A stretch of 64,000 nucleotides of DNA from Mucilaginibacter sp. (GTDB lineage: Bacteria; Bacteroidota; Bacteroidia; Sphingobacteriales; Sphingobacteriaceae), in assembly GCF_025359345.1 (NCBI RefSeq), contig NZ_JANYGQ010000036.1, forward strand, positions 310,001-374,000. The letters are read 5' to 3'. Below, piece after piece: positions 16,701-24,253 of the stretch. The translations under genes and the position numbers were made by a program. The notes beneath the pieces were generated by a model, which saw nothing but the letters and a program-made list of their open reading frames with translations, was not told where the DNA came from and ran no database searches. Numbering within the stretch: the stretch's first letter is position 1; each line of letters opens with the position of its first letter.

Positions 16701-18205
16701 GCGTACTGTCCCCGGTATTTGCGACTGCTACTACCGATTATACAACCATAGTTCCGTACGCCACCGCAAGCATACAGGTAACCCCAACTGCAACCGACGC
16801 GGGCGCTGCGATAACAGTAAATGGCGCGGCGGTAGCCTCAGGCTCGGCTTCTGCAAGCCTGCCACTGGCCGAAGGTGCGAATGCCATAACTACCGTAGTA
16901 ACGGCGCAGGATGGTACAACTACCAAGACTTACTCTACAACGGTAACGAGAGCGGCAGCCGGATTATCAACCAATGCCTTGCTCACAACCTTGAAAGTAA
17001 GCCCGTCGACAGCGCTTACGGCAGTTAGCGGCCCGGGTTATAAAAATTATACAACCAACGTGCCCAATGCCGAGGCAAGCTTAACGGTTACGCCCACTAC
17101 CCAGGACGGCACCGCAACTATAAAAGTGAACGGCATAACCGTGGCATCAGCTTCGGCTTCGCAGGCAATACCATTAAATGTGGGCAGCAATGTTATTAGC
17201 GTAGTAGTAACAGCACAGGACGCCGTAACTACAAAAAGCTATATAATTACTGCTACCCGTGCCCCATCTGGCATTGCAACGCTTTCAAGCCTGACTTTAA
17301 GCGCGGGTTCTTTAACACCAGCATTTGCTCCGGGTACAGTAAGTTATACTGCTGACATACCAAACACCGTATCATCTGTAGCGATAACGCCCACCACTAC
17401 CCAGGCAGCTGCAACTGTAAACGTTAACGGAGTACCGGTTATGTCGGGTTCGGCTTCAGCGAACCTGCCGATGGCTGTAGGGGCAAATATTATTACTGTG
17501 GCGGTAACGGCGCAGGACGGCACAACCGTTCAGACTTATACAATAACCGTTACAAGAGGCGTAACTTTGTCGAACAATGCGTTGCTTACAACCTTAAAAC
17601 TAAGCCCGGTTACCACACTGGCAACTGCCACCGGCCCCGGCTATAAAAATTATACAACGGCGGTACCCAACAGCGAAACCAGCCTGAAGGTGGTCCCAAC
17701 CGCGCAGGATGCTACCGCTACTATAAAAGTTAATGGCGTGAGTGTTGCCTCGGGCGCAACATCGCAGGCCGTTGCATTGAGCGTGGGCGATAATATCGTC
17801 ACTACCGTGGTAACGGCGCAGGACGGCGTAACCACCAAAAGCTATATTATTACAGTAACCAGGGCTGCACCAGGTATGGCGGCGCAATATGAACAACCAA
17901 CAACCGGTTTACCGGCCGACGGTATAACTGTTCGGCAGGGAGTTTCGCCGAACGGCGACGGTAATAATGACGTACTTACCATTGATGGAATAACTAACTA
18001 CCCGGATAACAATATTTCTATTATGAGCGGCAACGGCGTGCTTGTATTTGAAGCAAAGGGGTATAACAATACTTCTGTAGCGTTTGACGGGCATTCGGGC
18101 AAAAACGGCAGACTGCAGCCTGCCGGCACTTATTTTTATAAATTGGATTATAAGGACGGGGCCGAAGCGAAAACTAAAACAGGATTTATTTTGCTGAAGT
18201 ATTAA
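13721..18205 (+). CDS. Giant secreted NHL-repeat / cadherin-like protein with gliding-motility tail
   Basis: A 1494-residue secreted protein. A Sec signal (residues 1-22) is followed by NHL beta-propeller repeats (GVAADAAGYVYVADYGNHAV type, about 50-300), Ig-like domains ending in GLNFDFNTGIISGTPA, a second NHL propeller (about 480-730), and another Ig-like domain. Six cadherin-like beta-sandwich domains follow (about 785-1385), arranged A-B-A-B-A-B with a period of 202 residues. The C-terminus (VSPNGDGNNDVLTI to FILLKY) is a gliding-motility/T9SS type B sorting domain. It is thus exported by the type IX system and probably displayed on or released from the surface, with a role in adhesion or matrix binding. 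Monocistronic. Confidence 0.93.
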   Translation: MMKILRSVLSAFLVLAGLFCYAQKPVIQYGGIPYYYYYAKAQITPVVPTNTGGAVSTGKFVNFRSALGTLAAVTTDPTGNVYFTETGNNAVKTIPFIGGAPDTLAIGFNQPYGVAADAAGYVYVADYGNHAVKRIRIVGGTVVDLLSGNIAPYGLAIDKWGNLFFTDWISGSVKKIPAGGGAVTTLGSGFDSPTGIALDTAGNVYVADRGHNLIKKIDAGGVVTTLGSGNGNLNGVAVDAAGNVYFSDSNNTTIVEIPKNGGSVVPIGSGFSQPTGLYINEHGNIYVNDSGHQTIKELQATNFDINGKMPVGLNFDFNTGIISGTPAIKTNRKTYSVAAVNASGRSFTNVTIQIWGEQPHITYKTPDIFTVGDAIIPLVPVNTGGPVDVGYSVFPLLPDGLVLDYHTGVISGTPTTTLAAKNFNITGTIEGKGGYTTTINIKVIPATKPVLSYNTPQIYKADTVITPLVPNSNFVAPAGTTKAVTVASGLSNLSNVAVDNSGNIYFSQLLTNTVKKIPAGGGSPVVLASGFSSPMGVAADAQGNVYVADNGNNAVKKIPVGGGAVVSVATGLNGPSGLAADAAGNIYVTNLGNGLVQKIPAGGGSAVTVGPVFQHPTGVAVDGAGNIYVSDSGSNLIQKIPAGSNTATSLSSVNNPSGVAVDVAGNVFYAELNLGNIKELPVSGGAAVTIASGLNSPSGIAIDPKHVIYVNDSNNNAVKEFVPLGGFFIGLPLPAGLNFDYDSGTISGTPLATTPATDYPVVAYNKYGLASAIVNIKTVNGADLYDLHLSAGVLTPVFATTQTNYTAIVPNAIASLQITPFASDAKATITVNGLAVTSGSPSQTLALAEGANVITTVVTAQYATSTRTYTVTVTRAAGNLSTNAALSTLKLNPITTLTAVSGPAYKNYTTNVPNTETSLMVMPTAQDGNATIKVNGVTVVTGTASQAIPLNVGSNVINVIVTAQDGVTTKSYLITATRALPTIATLSNYTLSAGVLSPVFATATTDYTTIVPYATASIQVTPTATDAGAAITVNGAAVASGSASASLPLAEGANAITTVVTAQDGTTTKTYSTTVTRAAAGLSTNALLTTLKVSPSTALTAVSGPGYKNYTTNVPNAEASLTVTPTTQDGTATIKVNGITVASASASQAIPLNVGSNVISVVVTAQDAVTTKSYIITATRAPSGIATLSSLTLSAGSLTPAFAPGTVSYTADIPNTVSSVAITPTTTQAAATVNVNGVPVMSGSASANLPMAVGANIITVAVTAQDGTTVQTYTITVTRGVTLSNNALLTTLKLSPVTTLATATGPGYKNYTTAVPNSETSLKVVPTAQDATATIKVNGVSVASGATSQAVALSVGDNIVTTVVTAQDGVTTKSYIITVTRAAPGMAAQYEQPTTGLPADGITVRQGVSPNGDGNNDVLTIDGITNYPDNNISIMSGNGVLVFEAKGYNNTSVAFDGHSGKNGRLQPAGTYFYKLDYKDGAEAKTKTGFILLKY
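16061..17878 (+). repeat. Three tandem 606-bp units inside the NHL/cadherin gene
   Basis: The A-module phrase LSAGVLTPVF-like recurs with its GCG codon at 16091, 16697 and 17303, exactly 606 bp apart. The B-module sequence AAAAATTATACAAC recurs with TTAT at 16441, 17047 and 17650 (606 and 603 bp). Each unit encodes one A and one B cadherin-like domain. Confidence 0.85.
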
Positions 18206-18271
18206 CCTGCCAAAATTGTAAAATCAGCCGCATAGGTTTTTATACTTGCTGCTGGCTATCACTGATACAAC

Positions 18272-18305
18272 AAAAGCCTTCGGATAAATTTCTGAAGGCT
18301 TTTTC
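18272..18305 (+). terminator. Intrinsic terminator, GCCTTYAGAT family
   Basis: AAAAGCCTTCGGA pairs with TCTGAAGGCTTTTT and continues TTTTCTTT. It ends the long NHL gene. Confidence 0.85.
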
Positions 18306-18392
18306 TTTGGGCAATATTTAGCCGTTTTATCTCCCGCAAACAATTACACCACAAAGCAGTTATACTACGGTCAACTTTTTAATCCAATCCAT

Positions 18393-19718
18393 TTGACCGC
18401 GACAAAACAAAATAATACCGTTAAGGGATTTAACGTCACCCGACTATTGCTGATCCTTGGCCTTGCTGTGCTTTTATGCGGCGAAGGCTATTCCGGCTAC
18501 CAGCTGCATACCCTTTCAAAGCAGCAGGAACAAATCAAGTCCGACTATTCCGATATAAATAACATCACGCTCGGGCTGTTTTCGGTTACGCAGTGGCAGG
18601 ATAAAATAACCGGTATTGTAAATCACCAGGTTAAGCACTTTACGCTTACGCCGAAACAGAAAAAGGATCTGCAGGTAGAGGTGCAGCAAATACTACTTGC
18701 ACTCATTAACAAGGCCGAAGGCCTGCTCAACAAAAAGCCAACCTCGCTGGGCGGAAAGATTAAAAAACTGGCGGTTAAAACCTTTGTTAATACCGACACC
18801 ATAAAAGCCCAGGTACCCGCTTTCGCAAAAAAGATCATCGCCAAAATTGATAATCCTAAAAACAAAAGCAAGTTGAGCAACCTGGCGATGAGCAAGTTTG
18901 ACGAGGCAAAGCAAAGCGGCTATTTAGATAGCACGATTACTGCAAATGACTCGGTGAGGAATATTATGTTTAAGAAATACCAGGTCTCCTCGTCCGAAGA
19001 ACTTAATAAAAAGCTTACCGCATCGCTGAACAGTATCCGGGCGCAAACGTATAATTATTCGTTTGGTATGCTGGGCTGCATTGTGGCGGTGTTGATGCTC
19101 TGGTGGATATTCAGGAAACGGGTTGAATTGCACGCGGCACTTTTTATAATGTCGCTGTTATTCGCATTTATCCTGCTGGCGGTAGGCTTAACCGCATCAA
19201 TGGTAGAGGTAGATGCGCGCGTTAGCTCGCTCGACTTTGTGCTTTTAGGGGAGCACGTAGTTTTTAAAAACCAGGTATTGTTCTTTCAAAGTAAAAGTAT
19301 TTTGGACGTGGTGGAAGTGCTGATAAAACAGCCGGCTGTTGATTCCATAGGGGTTGGTATTTTGATACTCGCCTTTAGTATCCTGTTCCCGATCATGAAA
19401 TTAAGCTCTACCGGCATTCACCTGCTAAGCAAAAGGAAGCTGGCCGAAAATAAAGTGATCAAATACTTTGCATTTCAATCGGGCAAATGGAGTATGGCCG
19501 ATGTTATTGTTATCGCCATATTAATGACTTATATCGGCTTGAATGGCTTATTGGAGCGGCAGCTGGCCAGCCTGAATATTAAGAGTGATGCGTTAACCAT
19601 CATCACAACAAATAACACGGCGTTGCAGCCCGGCTATATCATTTTTATCAGTTTCGTTTTATTCGGATTGGTGCTTTCTACCATTCTGAAGGCTATTACA
19701 CCCTACGATTCGCATTAA
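18393..19718 (+). CDS. PqiA-like membrane protein, first of a tandem pair
   Basis: A 441-residue inner-membrane protein. One N-terminal helix (about 15-35) is followed by a long charged extracytoplasmic or coiled stretch (36-220), then a helical bundle (about 222-440). The C-terminal part resembles paraquat-inducible protein A: SKSILDVVEVLI, a conserved SGKWSMADVIVIAI helix and the final LQPGYIIFISFVLFGLVLS. PqiA proteins work with envelope lipid-transport factors in Proteobacteria; the role here is unproven. No ATG is usable near the N-terminus, and TTG at 18393 gives the right start, as in the neighbouring paralogue. The second copy begins 22 bp after the stop, so the two form an operon. 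Confidence 0.8.
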   Translation: MTATKQNNTVKGFNVTRLLLILGLAVLLCGEGYSGYQLHTLSKQQEQIKSDYSDINNITLGLFSVTQWQDKITGIVNHQVKHFTLTPKQKKDLQVEVQQILLALINKAEGLLNKKPTSLGGKIKKLAVKTFVNTDTIKAQVPAFAKKIIAKIDNPKNKSKLSNLAMSKFDEAKQSGYLDSTITANDSVRNIMFKKYQVSSSEELNKKLTASLNSIRAQTYNYSFGMLGCIVAVLMLWWIFRKRVELHAALFIMSLLFAFILLAVGLTASMVEVDARVSSLDFVLLGEHVVFKNQVLFFQSKSILDVVEVLIKQPAVDSIGVGILILAFSILFPIMKLSSTGIHLLSKRKLAENKVIKYFAFQSGKWSMADVIVIAILMTYIGLNGLLERQLASLNIKSDALTIITTNNTALQPGYIIFISFVLFGLVLSTILKAITPYDSH

Positions 19719-19740
19719 TATTAAATAATCAGTTACAGCA

Positions 19741-21063
19741 TTGACAAGTAACCAGCAAAATACCGCGGCAAGGAAATTCGGATTGCCCCATATCATACTC
19801 ATTCTCGGGTTAGGTGTCCTGCTTTGCGGTGAGGCTTATTTTGGCTACCGCCTGCAGGCACTTTCCAGCGAACAGGAGCAGATCAAAGAGGATTACAGTA
19901 CAGTAAACAATATCACGTTCGGTATATTTTCTGTCGACAAGTGGCGCGAAAGAATAGCGGAAGTTATTAATCGGCAGGTAAGTGATTTTCATATGACCCG
20001 TGCGCAAAAGAAAGCTTTGCAGGCACAGGTAGAACAACAGCTGCACAGTTTTGTGAATAAGACGGTGGCAGAGATCAATAAGCCCCAAAAATCATTGGGA
20101 GGCAAGCTGAAGAAACTGGCATTTAATGCCATGGTGAATGCGGATGATATACAGGCACAGGTACCGGGGTTTTCGAAAACGATAATAGACAAGGTAAGCA
20201 GCCCGGCAAGCACCAAACGACTGAAAAATATTGCAACCAGCAAGCTAACCCAGCTTGAAAACCAAACCTATGACAGCACTTACGAGGCAGACTCCGCAGT
20301 TACCAAAAGCTTATTCAGCAAATACCACGTTGCCGGTGCCGACGAGTTTAACAAAAATTTAGATACCCGGTTAGCCGCCATCCGTACAGTTACTTACAAC
20401 TACGCATACGCTATGCTGGGCTGTGTGGTATTTGCACTTGCCCTATGGCTATTAATGCGAAACCAGGTGCACCTGCATACCCCGCTTTTTGTGATGTCGC
20501 TATTGTTTGCTTTGATTTTATTGGTGGTGGGTATAACTGCAACTATTATACAGGTAGATGCACGGATACAGACCTTCAATTTTACGCTGATGGGCGAAAA
20601 GGTGGCATTTGACAACCAGGTATTGTTTTTCCAAAGTAAAAGCATATTCAGCATAGTTAAAGCATTGGTGAGCCAAACCAAGCCCGACGCTGTATTGGTG
20701 GGTATACTTATCCTGTTATTTATTATTGTGCTGCCGATGTTAAGGATGATAGCGAAGGGAATTCATATCGTAAGCCCGAAGAGAATTGCTGAAAACAGGG
20801 TGGTGAGATATTTGGCGTTTGAGTCGGGCAAGTGGGATATGGCCGATGTGATGGTGGTGGGTATCCTCATGACCTATATTGGCCTGAACGGCATCATCAA
20901 AAGCCAGCTTTCCAATTTAAACATTCATAGCGGCTCGTTGAATGCCATAACGGAAAACAATACATCACTGCAGCCGGGATATATCATATTTGCAGGCTAT
21001 GTAATTTTTGCGTTGATATTGTCGCGTATTTTAAAACGGATTACGGCGTATGGTGAGGTGTGA
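19741..21063 (+). CDS. PqiA-like membrane protein, second of a tandem pair
   Basis: A paralogue of the preceding gene with the same architecture along its whole 440 residues: N-terminal helix with GLGVLLCGEAYFGYRLQALS, a coiled region with YSTVNNITFGIFSVDKW, and a C-terminal PqiA-like bundle with ESGKWDMADVMVVGILMTYI and LQPGYIIFAGYVIFALILS. It also uses TTG as start codon at 19741. The two copies have clearly diverged, most in the coiled middle part, so the duplication is old. They may form a heteromeric membrane complex. No MCE-domain or PqiB-like partner gene lies nearby, which sets the pair apart from the proteobacterial pqiABC layout. Confidence 0.8.
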   Translation: MTSNQQNTAARKFGLPHIILILGLGVLLCGEAYFGYRLQALSSEQEQIKEDYSTVNNITFGIFSVDKWRERIAEVINRQVSDFHMTRAQKKALQAQVEQQLHSFVNKTVAEINKPQKSLGGKLKKLAFNAMVNADDIQAQVPGFSKTIIDKVSSPASTKRLKNIATSKLTQLENQTYDSTYEADSAVTKSLFSKYHVAGADEFNKNLDTRLAAIRTVTYNYAYAMLGCVVFALALWLLMRNQVHLHTPLFVMSLLFALILLVVGITATIIQVDARIQTFNFTLMGEKVAFDNQVLFFQSKSIFSIVKALVSQTKPDAVLVGILILLFIIVLPMLRMIAKGIHIVSPKRIAENRVVRYLAFESGKWDMADVMVVGILMTYIGLNGIIKSQLSNLNIHSGSLNAITENNTSLQPGYIIFAGYVIFALILSRILKRITAYGEV

Positions 21064-21131
21064 AAGTGTCGGTAGCACTTTAGCGATGGAAATAGCTGAT
21101 TCCGGGCATAGGGTTTGTATGATAAATCAAC

Positions 21132-21139
21132 TAACTTTG
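21132..21139 (+). promoter_or_regulatory. -7 promoter box TAACTTTG
   Basis: An exact match to the Bacteroidota -7 consensus TAnnTTTG, 17 bp before the ATG of the 57-residue gene. A TTTG upstream at 21114-21117 is closer than the usual -33 spacing. Confidence 0.55.
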
Positions 21140-21156
21140 TATAAACCATCTTCAAA

Positions 21157-21330
21157 ATGAGTGATAAAGACCTGGCTAAACTTTTTGAGATCGCTAATGC
21201 TGCCATCGCGAAGGCCAGAACTATGACCAAAAAAGAAGCTATTTCCTCACTGAACGATGCCGGTATCGTGACCAAAAAAGGTAAATTTAAAAAAGCATAT
21301 GCTGGTTGGGAAGAAATAACACAAGGCTAA
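21157..21330 (+). CDS. Small conserved-looking 57-residue protein
   Basis: An ATG-to-TAA frame encoding 57 residues, starting MSDKDLAKLFEIANAAIAKA. It is highly charged and helical, with a Lys-rich centre (GIVTKKGKFKKAYAGW) that could bind nucleic acid. A good -7 box sits just upstream, coding bias looks normal, and no overlapping gene competes on either strand. I do not recognise the family. It lies between the PqiA-like pair and the ubiquitin-like island, and the 190 bp after its stop contain nothing I can identify. Confidence 0.6.
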   Translation: MSDKDLAKLFEIANAAIAKARTMTKKEAISSLNDAGIVTKKGKFKKAYAGWEEITQG

Positions 21331-21522
21331 CCCACGAGCGAAGAGAGCAAAGGTAAGAAGCGTTGCGTACGTGTTGGCCACTTAGCGGAGAGGATTGGTC
21401 GCTGCTCAAAAGCCCATGAGACATACGCGCCGGAAGGGGGTAAATCTATAGTGCGAATTGCCCCTTAGTTATGCAACGCCAGCTGAAAGAAATCTCCTAT
21501 ATTTTGTGCTGGCAGCGTATAT

Positions 21523-22143
21523 TTATCGCTTATTTTTTGATTTCCATAAATCAGATAACGTTTTAATATCGCCGTCGGATATAGCAGCAGAGGGTTCAGG
21601 TCGTACACTGCAAACATATTTACGTGGATTACTAAAATAGTTTGTTTCGTCATCTGACGGCAAAAGAACGCCCTGAAATACGCGCGCGCCAACAACTAAA
21701 TTTATCGGGTTATTGTTGTTATTAGTGAGTTCAATTGAAAGGCAGCCGCAATAACCCGGTTGTACAATTGTCGACACAGTTAAACCTAACCGCGAATAGG
21801 AGCTGCGCATATACAGAGTGAGCAGGTGATCTTTTGGCATTTTAACGTATTCTAAACTGCTCGCTAGCACCGTTTGATTCGGATATAAAATAAATGTTTC
21901 TCCTAATTGCCGGCGTGACTCTTGGAAAAAGCGTTTAACATCCCGTTGACCCGCACCGGTCGCGTTATTTAACGAAGTGTCTATAAAGGCCTCGCGGCCG
22001 TGAACTGATACTAAGAAATTACAGCCGAGTCTGAAATCTATGCCGATGTGTGAAATTTGTGATTTCTCCAGCAATGGTCTAATGATTAGTTTTTGGGTAT
22101 TCAATAACTCCTTTATTGTTTTACCAGAAGCAAATCCGCTCAT
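21523..22143 (-). CDS. dCTP deaminase / dUTPase-fold enzyme
   Basis: A 206-residue protein with the trimeric dCTP deaminase fold. The signature reads MRSSYSRLGLTVSTIVQPGY, giving the phosphate-binding R113-S114-S115 and R118, followed by the strand CGCLSIELT with E138, the position of the general base in Dcd. The N-terminal IGIDFRLG also fits. Known members convert dCTP to dUTP (or dUMP); some act in phage defence by draining dCTP. It has an insertion around residues 55-80 compared with housekeeping Dcd. Its ATG overlaps the stop of the zinc-peptidase gene (ATGA), so it is the last gene of a three-gene operon, which argues for a role in the island rather than in housekeeping. Confidence 0.85.
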   Translation of the reverse strand: MSGFASGKTIKELLNTQKLIIRPLLEKSQISHIGIDFRLGCNFLVSVHGREAFIDTSLNNATGAGQRDVKRFFQESRRQLGETFILYPNQTVLASSLEYVKMPKDHLLTLYMRSSYSRLGLTVSTIVQPGYCGCLSIELTNNNNNPINLVVGARVFQGVLLPSDDETNYFSNPRKYVCSVRPEPSAAISDGDIKTLSDLWKSKNKR

Positions 22144-23270
22144 GAGACCTTAAGCCCCTCCCAATCTTTAAGTATAAAATAGTTACCGATGGATTTCTCA
22201 ATTAGGTTGTTGAGCGATTTATAGATCACTTTACTCGGTAGTTCCCCTTCTATTCCGGCATTTGATTTGAATTTTTCTGCTCCATCTAGCCAAATTTTCC
22301 AAGCATAGGGAAAAATACCATGCAATTCACCTGAATTCCCTAACTCTAAGGGCAAGAAATTATAAAAATCATCTGAATTAAGTACTTTATAACGTTTGGT
22401 CAGATCGCTTTTAGTTATCTCTTGGATGTATTTTTTTATGATTTCAACTAATGGATTGGGTTTACTTTCAAGAAAATCATTCACAATTGCCAATCTATTA
22501 TTACTGGACGGATGACTTCCGTAGGTGCGGTCAGCACCCTTCGATTCTAAATAATTCAAATAATGGTTAGACGTTTTACCGATATACTGTGCGGCGAATA
22601 GATCACAAAAATATTCTCCCAAATGATTTTTGAGACGCTTAATTTTTAACGGATTTTGATGGAAGTCGAAATATTCTTGGATTTTTGTCCATTCGTGTGG
22701 CGGGCACTTAATTAATTCTGTGGCCATCCTTTTCGACATACCATAATAAAGATCTATGAAGTGCCCAAGTTCATGATATAGGATAACCGAAGAAAAATAG
22801 TCCCGCGCTAGTATTAATGGAAGATTAATTTGTACAAGACGTTTTTCAAATGAAATTCCATATCCTGCGAAAATGGAATCGTATATATAATCCTCATTAG
22901 CTAGTTTTTCATCAAAGCTGTAAGCATCAATATCATTATTTAAACTAGTAACAATTATAAAAGTTTCTTCCGGAATCCAGTCATCCATAGCGAGATTTAG
23001 ACAGGACACTACCTCAAAGGGAATGGTATTCAAAGTGCTATCCATCAAAAATTCCAAACTCTTCGCTATAAAGTTTAATTGTCCCTGGATAACGAAAAGA
23101 TTATTCTCATTTAGCTCTGCCGGGAGGTTTGATTTTATAGCGTAAAAAAGGCTTGTCAGGTTATTTTGATAATTTTGTTTATCGAGGTCTGAATAGCTAT
23201 TATTTTGAGCTTTGCTGAGGAATATTTCACATTGCGATAAATGCAGGTCCAGTAGCTGACTATACTCCAT
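22140..23270 (-). CDS. M48-like zinc metallopeptidase
   Basis: A 376-residue soluble protein with no signal peptide or membrane helix. The zinc motif reads YHELGHFID (H166, E167, H170), and the third-ligand helix follows as HLGEYFCDLFAAQYIG (E219, D223), then GSHPSSNNRLAIVND, a phrase typical of M48-like gluzincins. It should be an active cytoplasmic peptidase. The N-terminal 100 residues are helical and unknown, as is the C-terminal third, and may bind the target. It is the middle gene of the operon: 17 bp after the 100-residue gene, and overlapping the dCTP-deaminase-like gene by four bases. In defence islands such peptidases often activate or cleave a partner. Confidence 0.8.
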   Translation of the reverse strand: MEYSQLLDLHLSQCEIFLSKAQNNSYSDLDKQNYQNNLTSLFYAIKSNLPAELNENNLFVIQGQLNFIAKSLEFLMDSTLNTIPFEVVSCLNLAMDDWIPEETFIIVTSLNNDIDAYSFDEKLANEDYIYDSIFAGYGISFEKRLVQINLPLILARDYFSSVILYHELGHFIDLYYGMSKRMATELIKCPPHEWTKIQEYFDFHQNPLKIKRLKNHLGEYFCDLFAAQYIGKTSNHYLNYLESKGADRTYGSHPSSNNRLAIVNDFLESKPNPLVEIIKKYIQEITKSDLTKRYKVLNSDDFYNFLPLELGNSGELHGIFPYAWKIWLDGAEKFKSNAGIEGELPSKVIYKSLNNLIEKSIGNYFILKDWEGLKVS

Positions 23271-23287
23271 TGATCCGACCTTTACAG

Positions 23288-23590
23288 TTAAGCCGTAACG
23301 GCGGCTCTACTGTTATTAATAATTGTCAGGACCATCGGTAAGTTCTGGGTTAGATTATCTGCATAAATTGGCATCAACAGAGTAGAACCCCAATCATATA
23401 ATCGAAGCTTAATGTTCAACCCAGTACGATCAACGTCTGCTATTTTTGTTTCATCCCGTGCCAAACGGGCTGCTTCCAAAATGATTGGTTTAACAATAGC
23501 GATATACGCTTCTTCTCCGTTGATCGCATGATCTAAAAATGAGGTAAAAAAATCAAGCTCAACGTCTTGCTGGTTGTGGGATCTCAACAT
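23288..23590 (-). CDS. Unknown 100-residue protein, first gene of peptidase operon
   Basis: A small soluble protein starting MLRSHNQQDVELDFFTSFLD, with helical segments and a C-terminal hydrophobic part (MPIYADNLTQNLPMVLTI). No known domain is seen. It precedes the zinc-peptidase gene by 17 bp and should be co-translated with it. Plausible roles are an adaptor, inhibitor or substrate of the peptidase, but the sequence does not decide. Upstream lies a roughly 250-bp AT-rich space that would hold the operon promoter and the terminator of the preceding gene pair. Confidence 0.65.
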   Translation of the reverse strand: MLRSHNQQDVELDFFTSFLDHAINGEEAYIAIVKPIILEAARLARDETKIADVDRTGLNIKLRLYDWGSTLLMPIYADNLTQNLPMVLTIINNSRAAVTA

Positions 23591-23793
23591 AAATTGGCTT
23601 TAGCGTAAGTGATAGTGACAAATTAATGACATATAAACTTAACTACAATTTTCCACAAAGGTTCAATTTTGCGAATTGTAATTCTTGTTTTCTTATTAAC
23701 AAAAACTAACAAAACAATTGCAAATGCTTGATTTTTAGAATCTTATAGCATTTTGGCGATTGTTGATAATTTTAATTTGGAACGAATATAAAT

Positions 23794-23826
23794 AAAAAAA
23801 GCGCAGGTATCTGCGCTTTTCTATAT
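23794..23826 (-). terminator. Intrinsic terminator
   Basis: AAAAGCGCAG, loop GTAT, CTGCGCTTTT. On the minus strand it runs into seven T residues, 14-15 bp after the stop of the 136-residue gene. It separates the regulator pair from the peptidase operon. Confidence 0.85.
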
Positions 23827-23840
23827 CGGTGCGAGCAATA

Positions 23841-24251
23841 TTACTTTAGTTCTTGCTCAATCGCTGTTAGTTGATCTAGTAGCAGGAGCGGGTCAATAAG
23901 GCCAAACACTTCAGAGATATCCTCACTGTAGGATGCGCTTTTAAAGCGGAAAGCTGGTGCATGAGGCTGTACAAATGAGTTGATTAGTGCAGTAATACGT
24001 TCAGGGACTTTTTGCATTAATGTATCGATTTTTCCCATTATTATCCCCATTAACTGTTGCTCTTGGTTTGCCGCTATCTTTTCCATCAAAGCAAATTTAT
24101 AGTTTTCAATATTTTTTAGGGTTTTATTGACAATGCTAACGCCATCAATACCTTCATTTTCCAACAGTTTTTGTGTGGTTTCTTCATCTTGATCACTTAT
24201 TTTCAGCAAGGAGTTTAGATATAAATCCTCTATCTTATTTATCTTTTCCAT
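23841..24251 (-). CDS. Unknown 136-residue helical protein beside the sigma-like gene
   Basis: A soluble, acidic, mostly helical protein (MEKINKIEDLYLNSLLKISD at the start) without signal or motif I recognise. Its start lies two bases from the stop of the sigma-like gene, so the two are translationally coupled. This pairing, together with the acidic helical character, would suit an anti-sigma or co-regulator role, which is inference. The C-terminal part (VFGLIDPLLLLDQLTAIEQ) looks like an amphipathic helix for protein binding. A terminator follows directly. Confidence 0.65.
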   Translation of the reverse strand: MEKINKIEDLYLNSLLKISDQDEETTQKLLENEGIDGVSIVNKTLKNIENYKFALMEKIAANQEQQLMGIIMGKIDTLMQKVPERITALINSFVQPHAPAFRFKSASYSEDISEVFGLIDPLLLLDQLTAIEQELK

Positions 24252-24253
24252 AA

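Noticed and set aside
16441-17896. Several long minus-strand frames opposite the cadherin-like repeats
   Set aside because: They recur with the 606-bp period because the coding strand repeats; they are shadows, not genes.
21331-21522. Possible RNA gene left of the island
   Set aside because: I could find no convincing stem set, promoter plus terminator pair, or known RNA motif.
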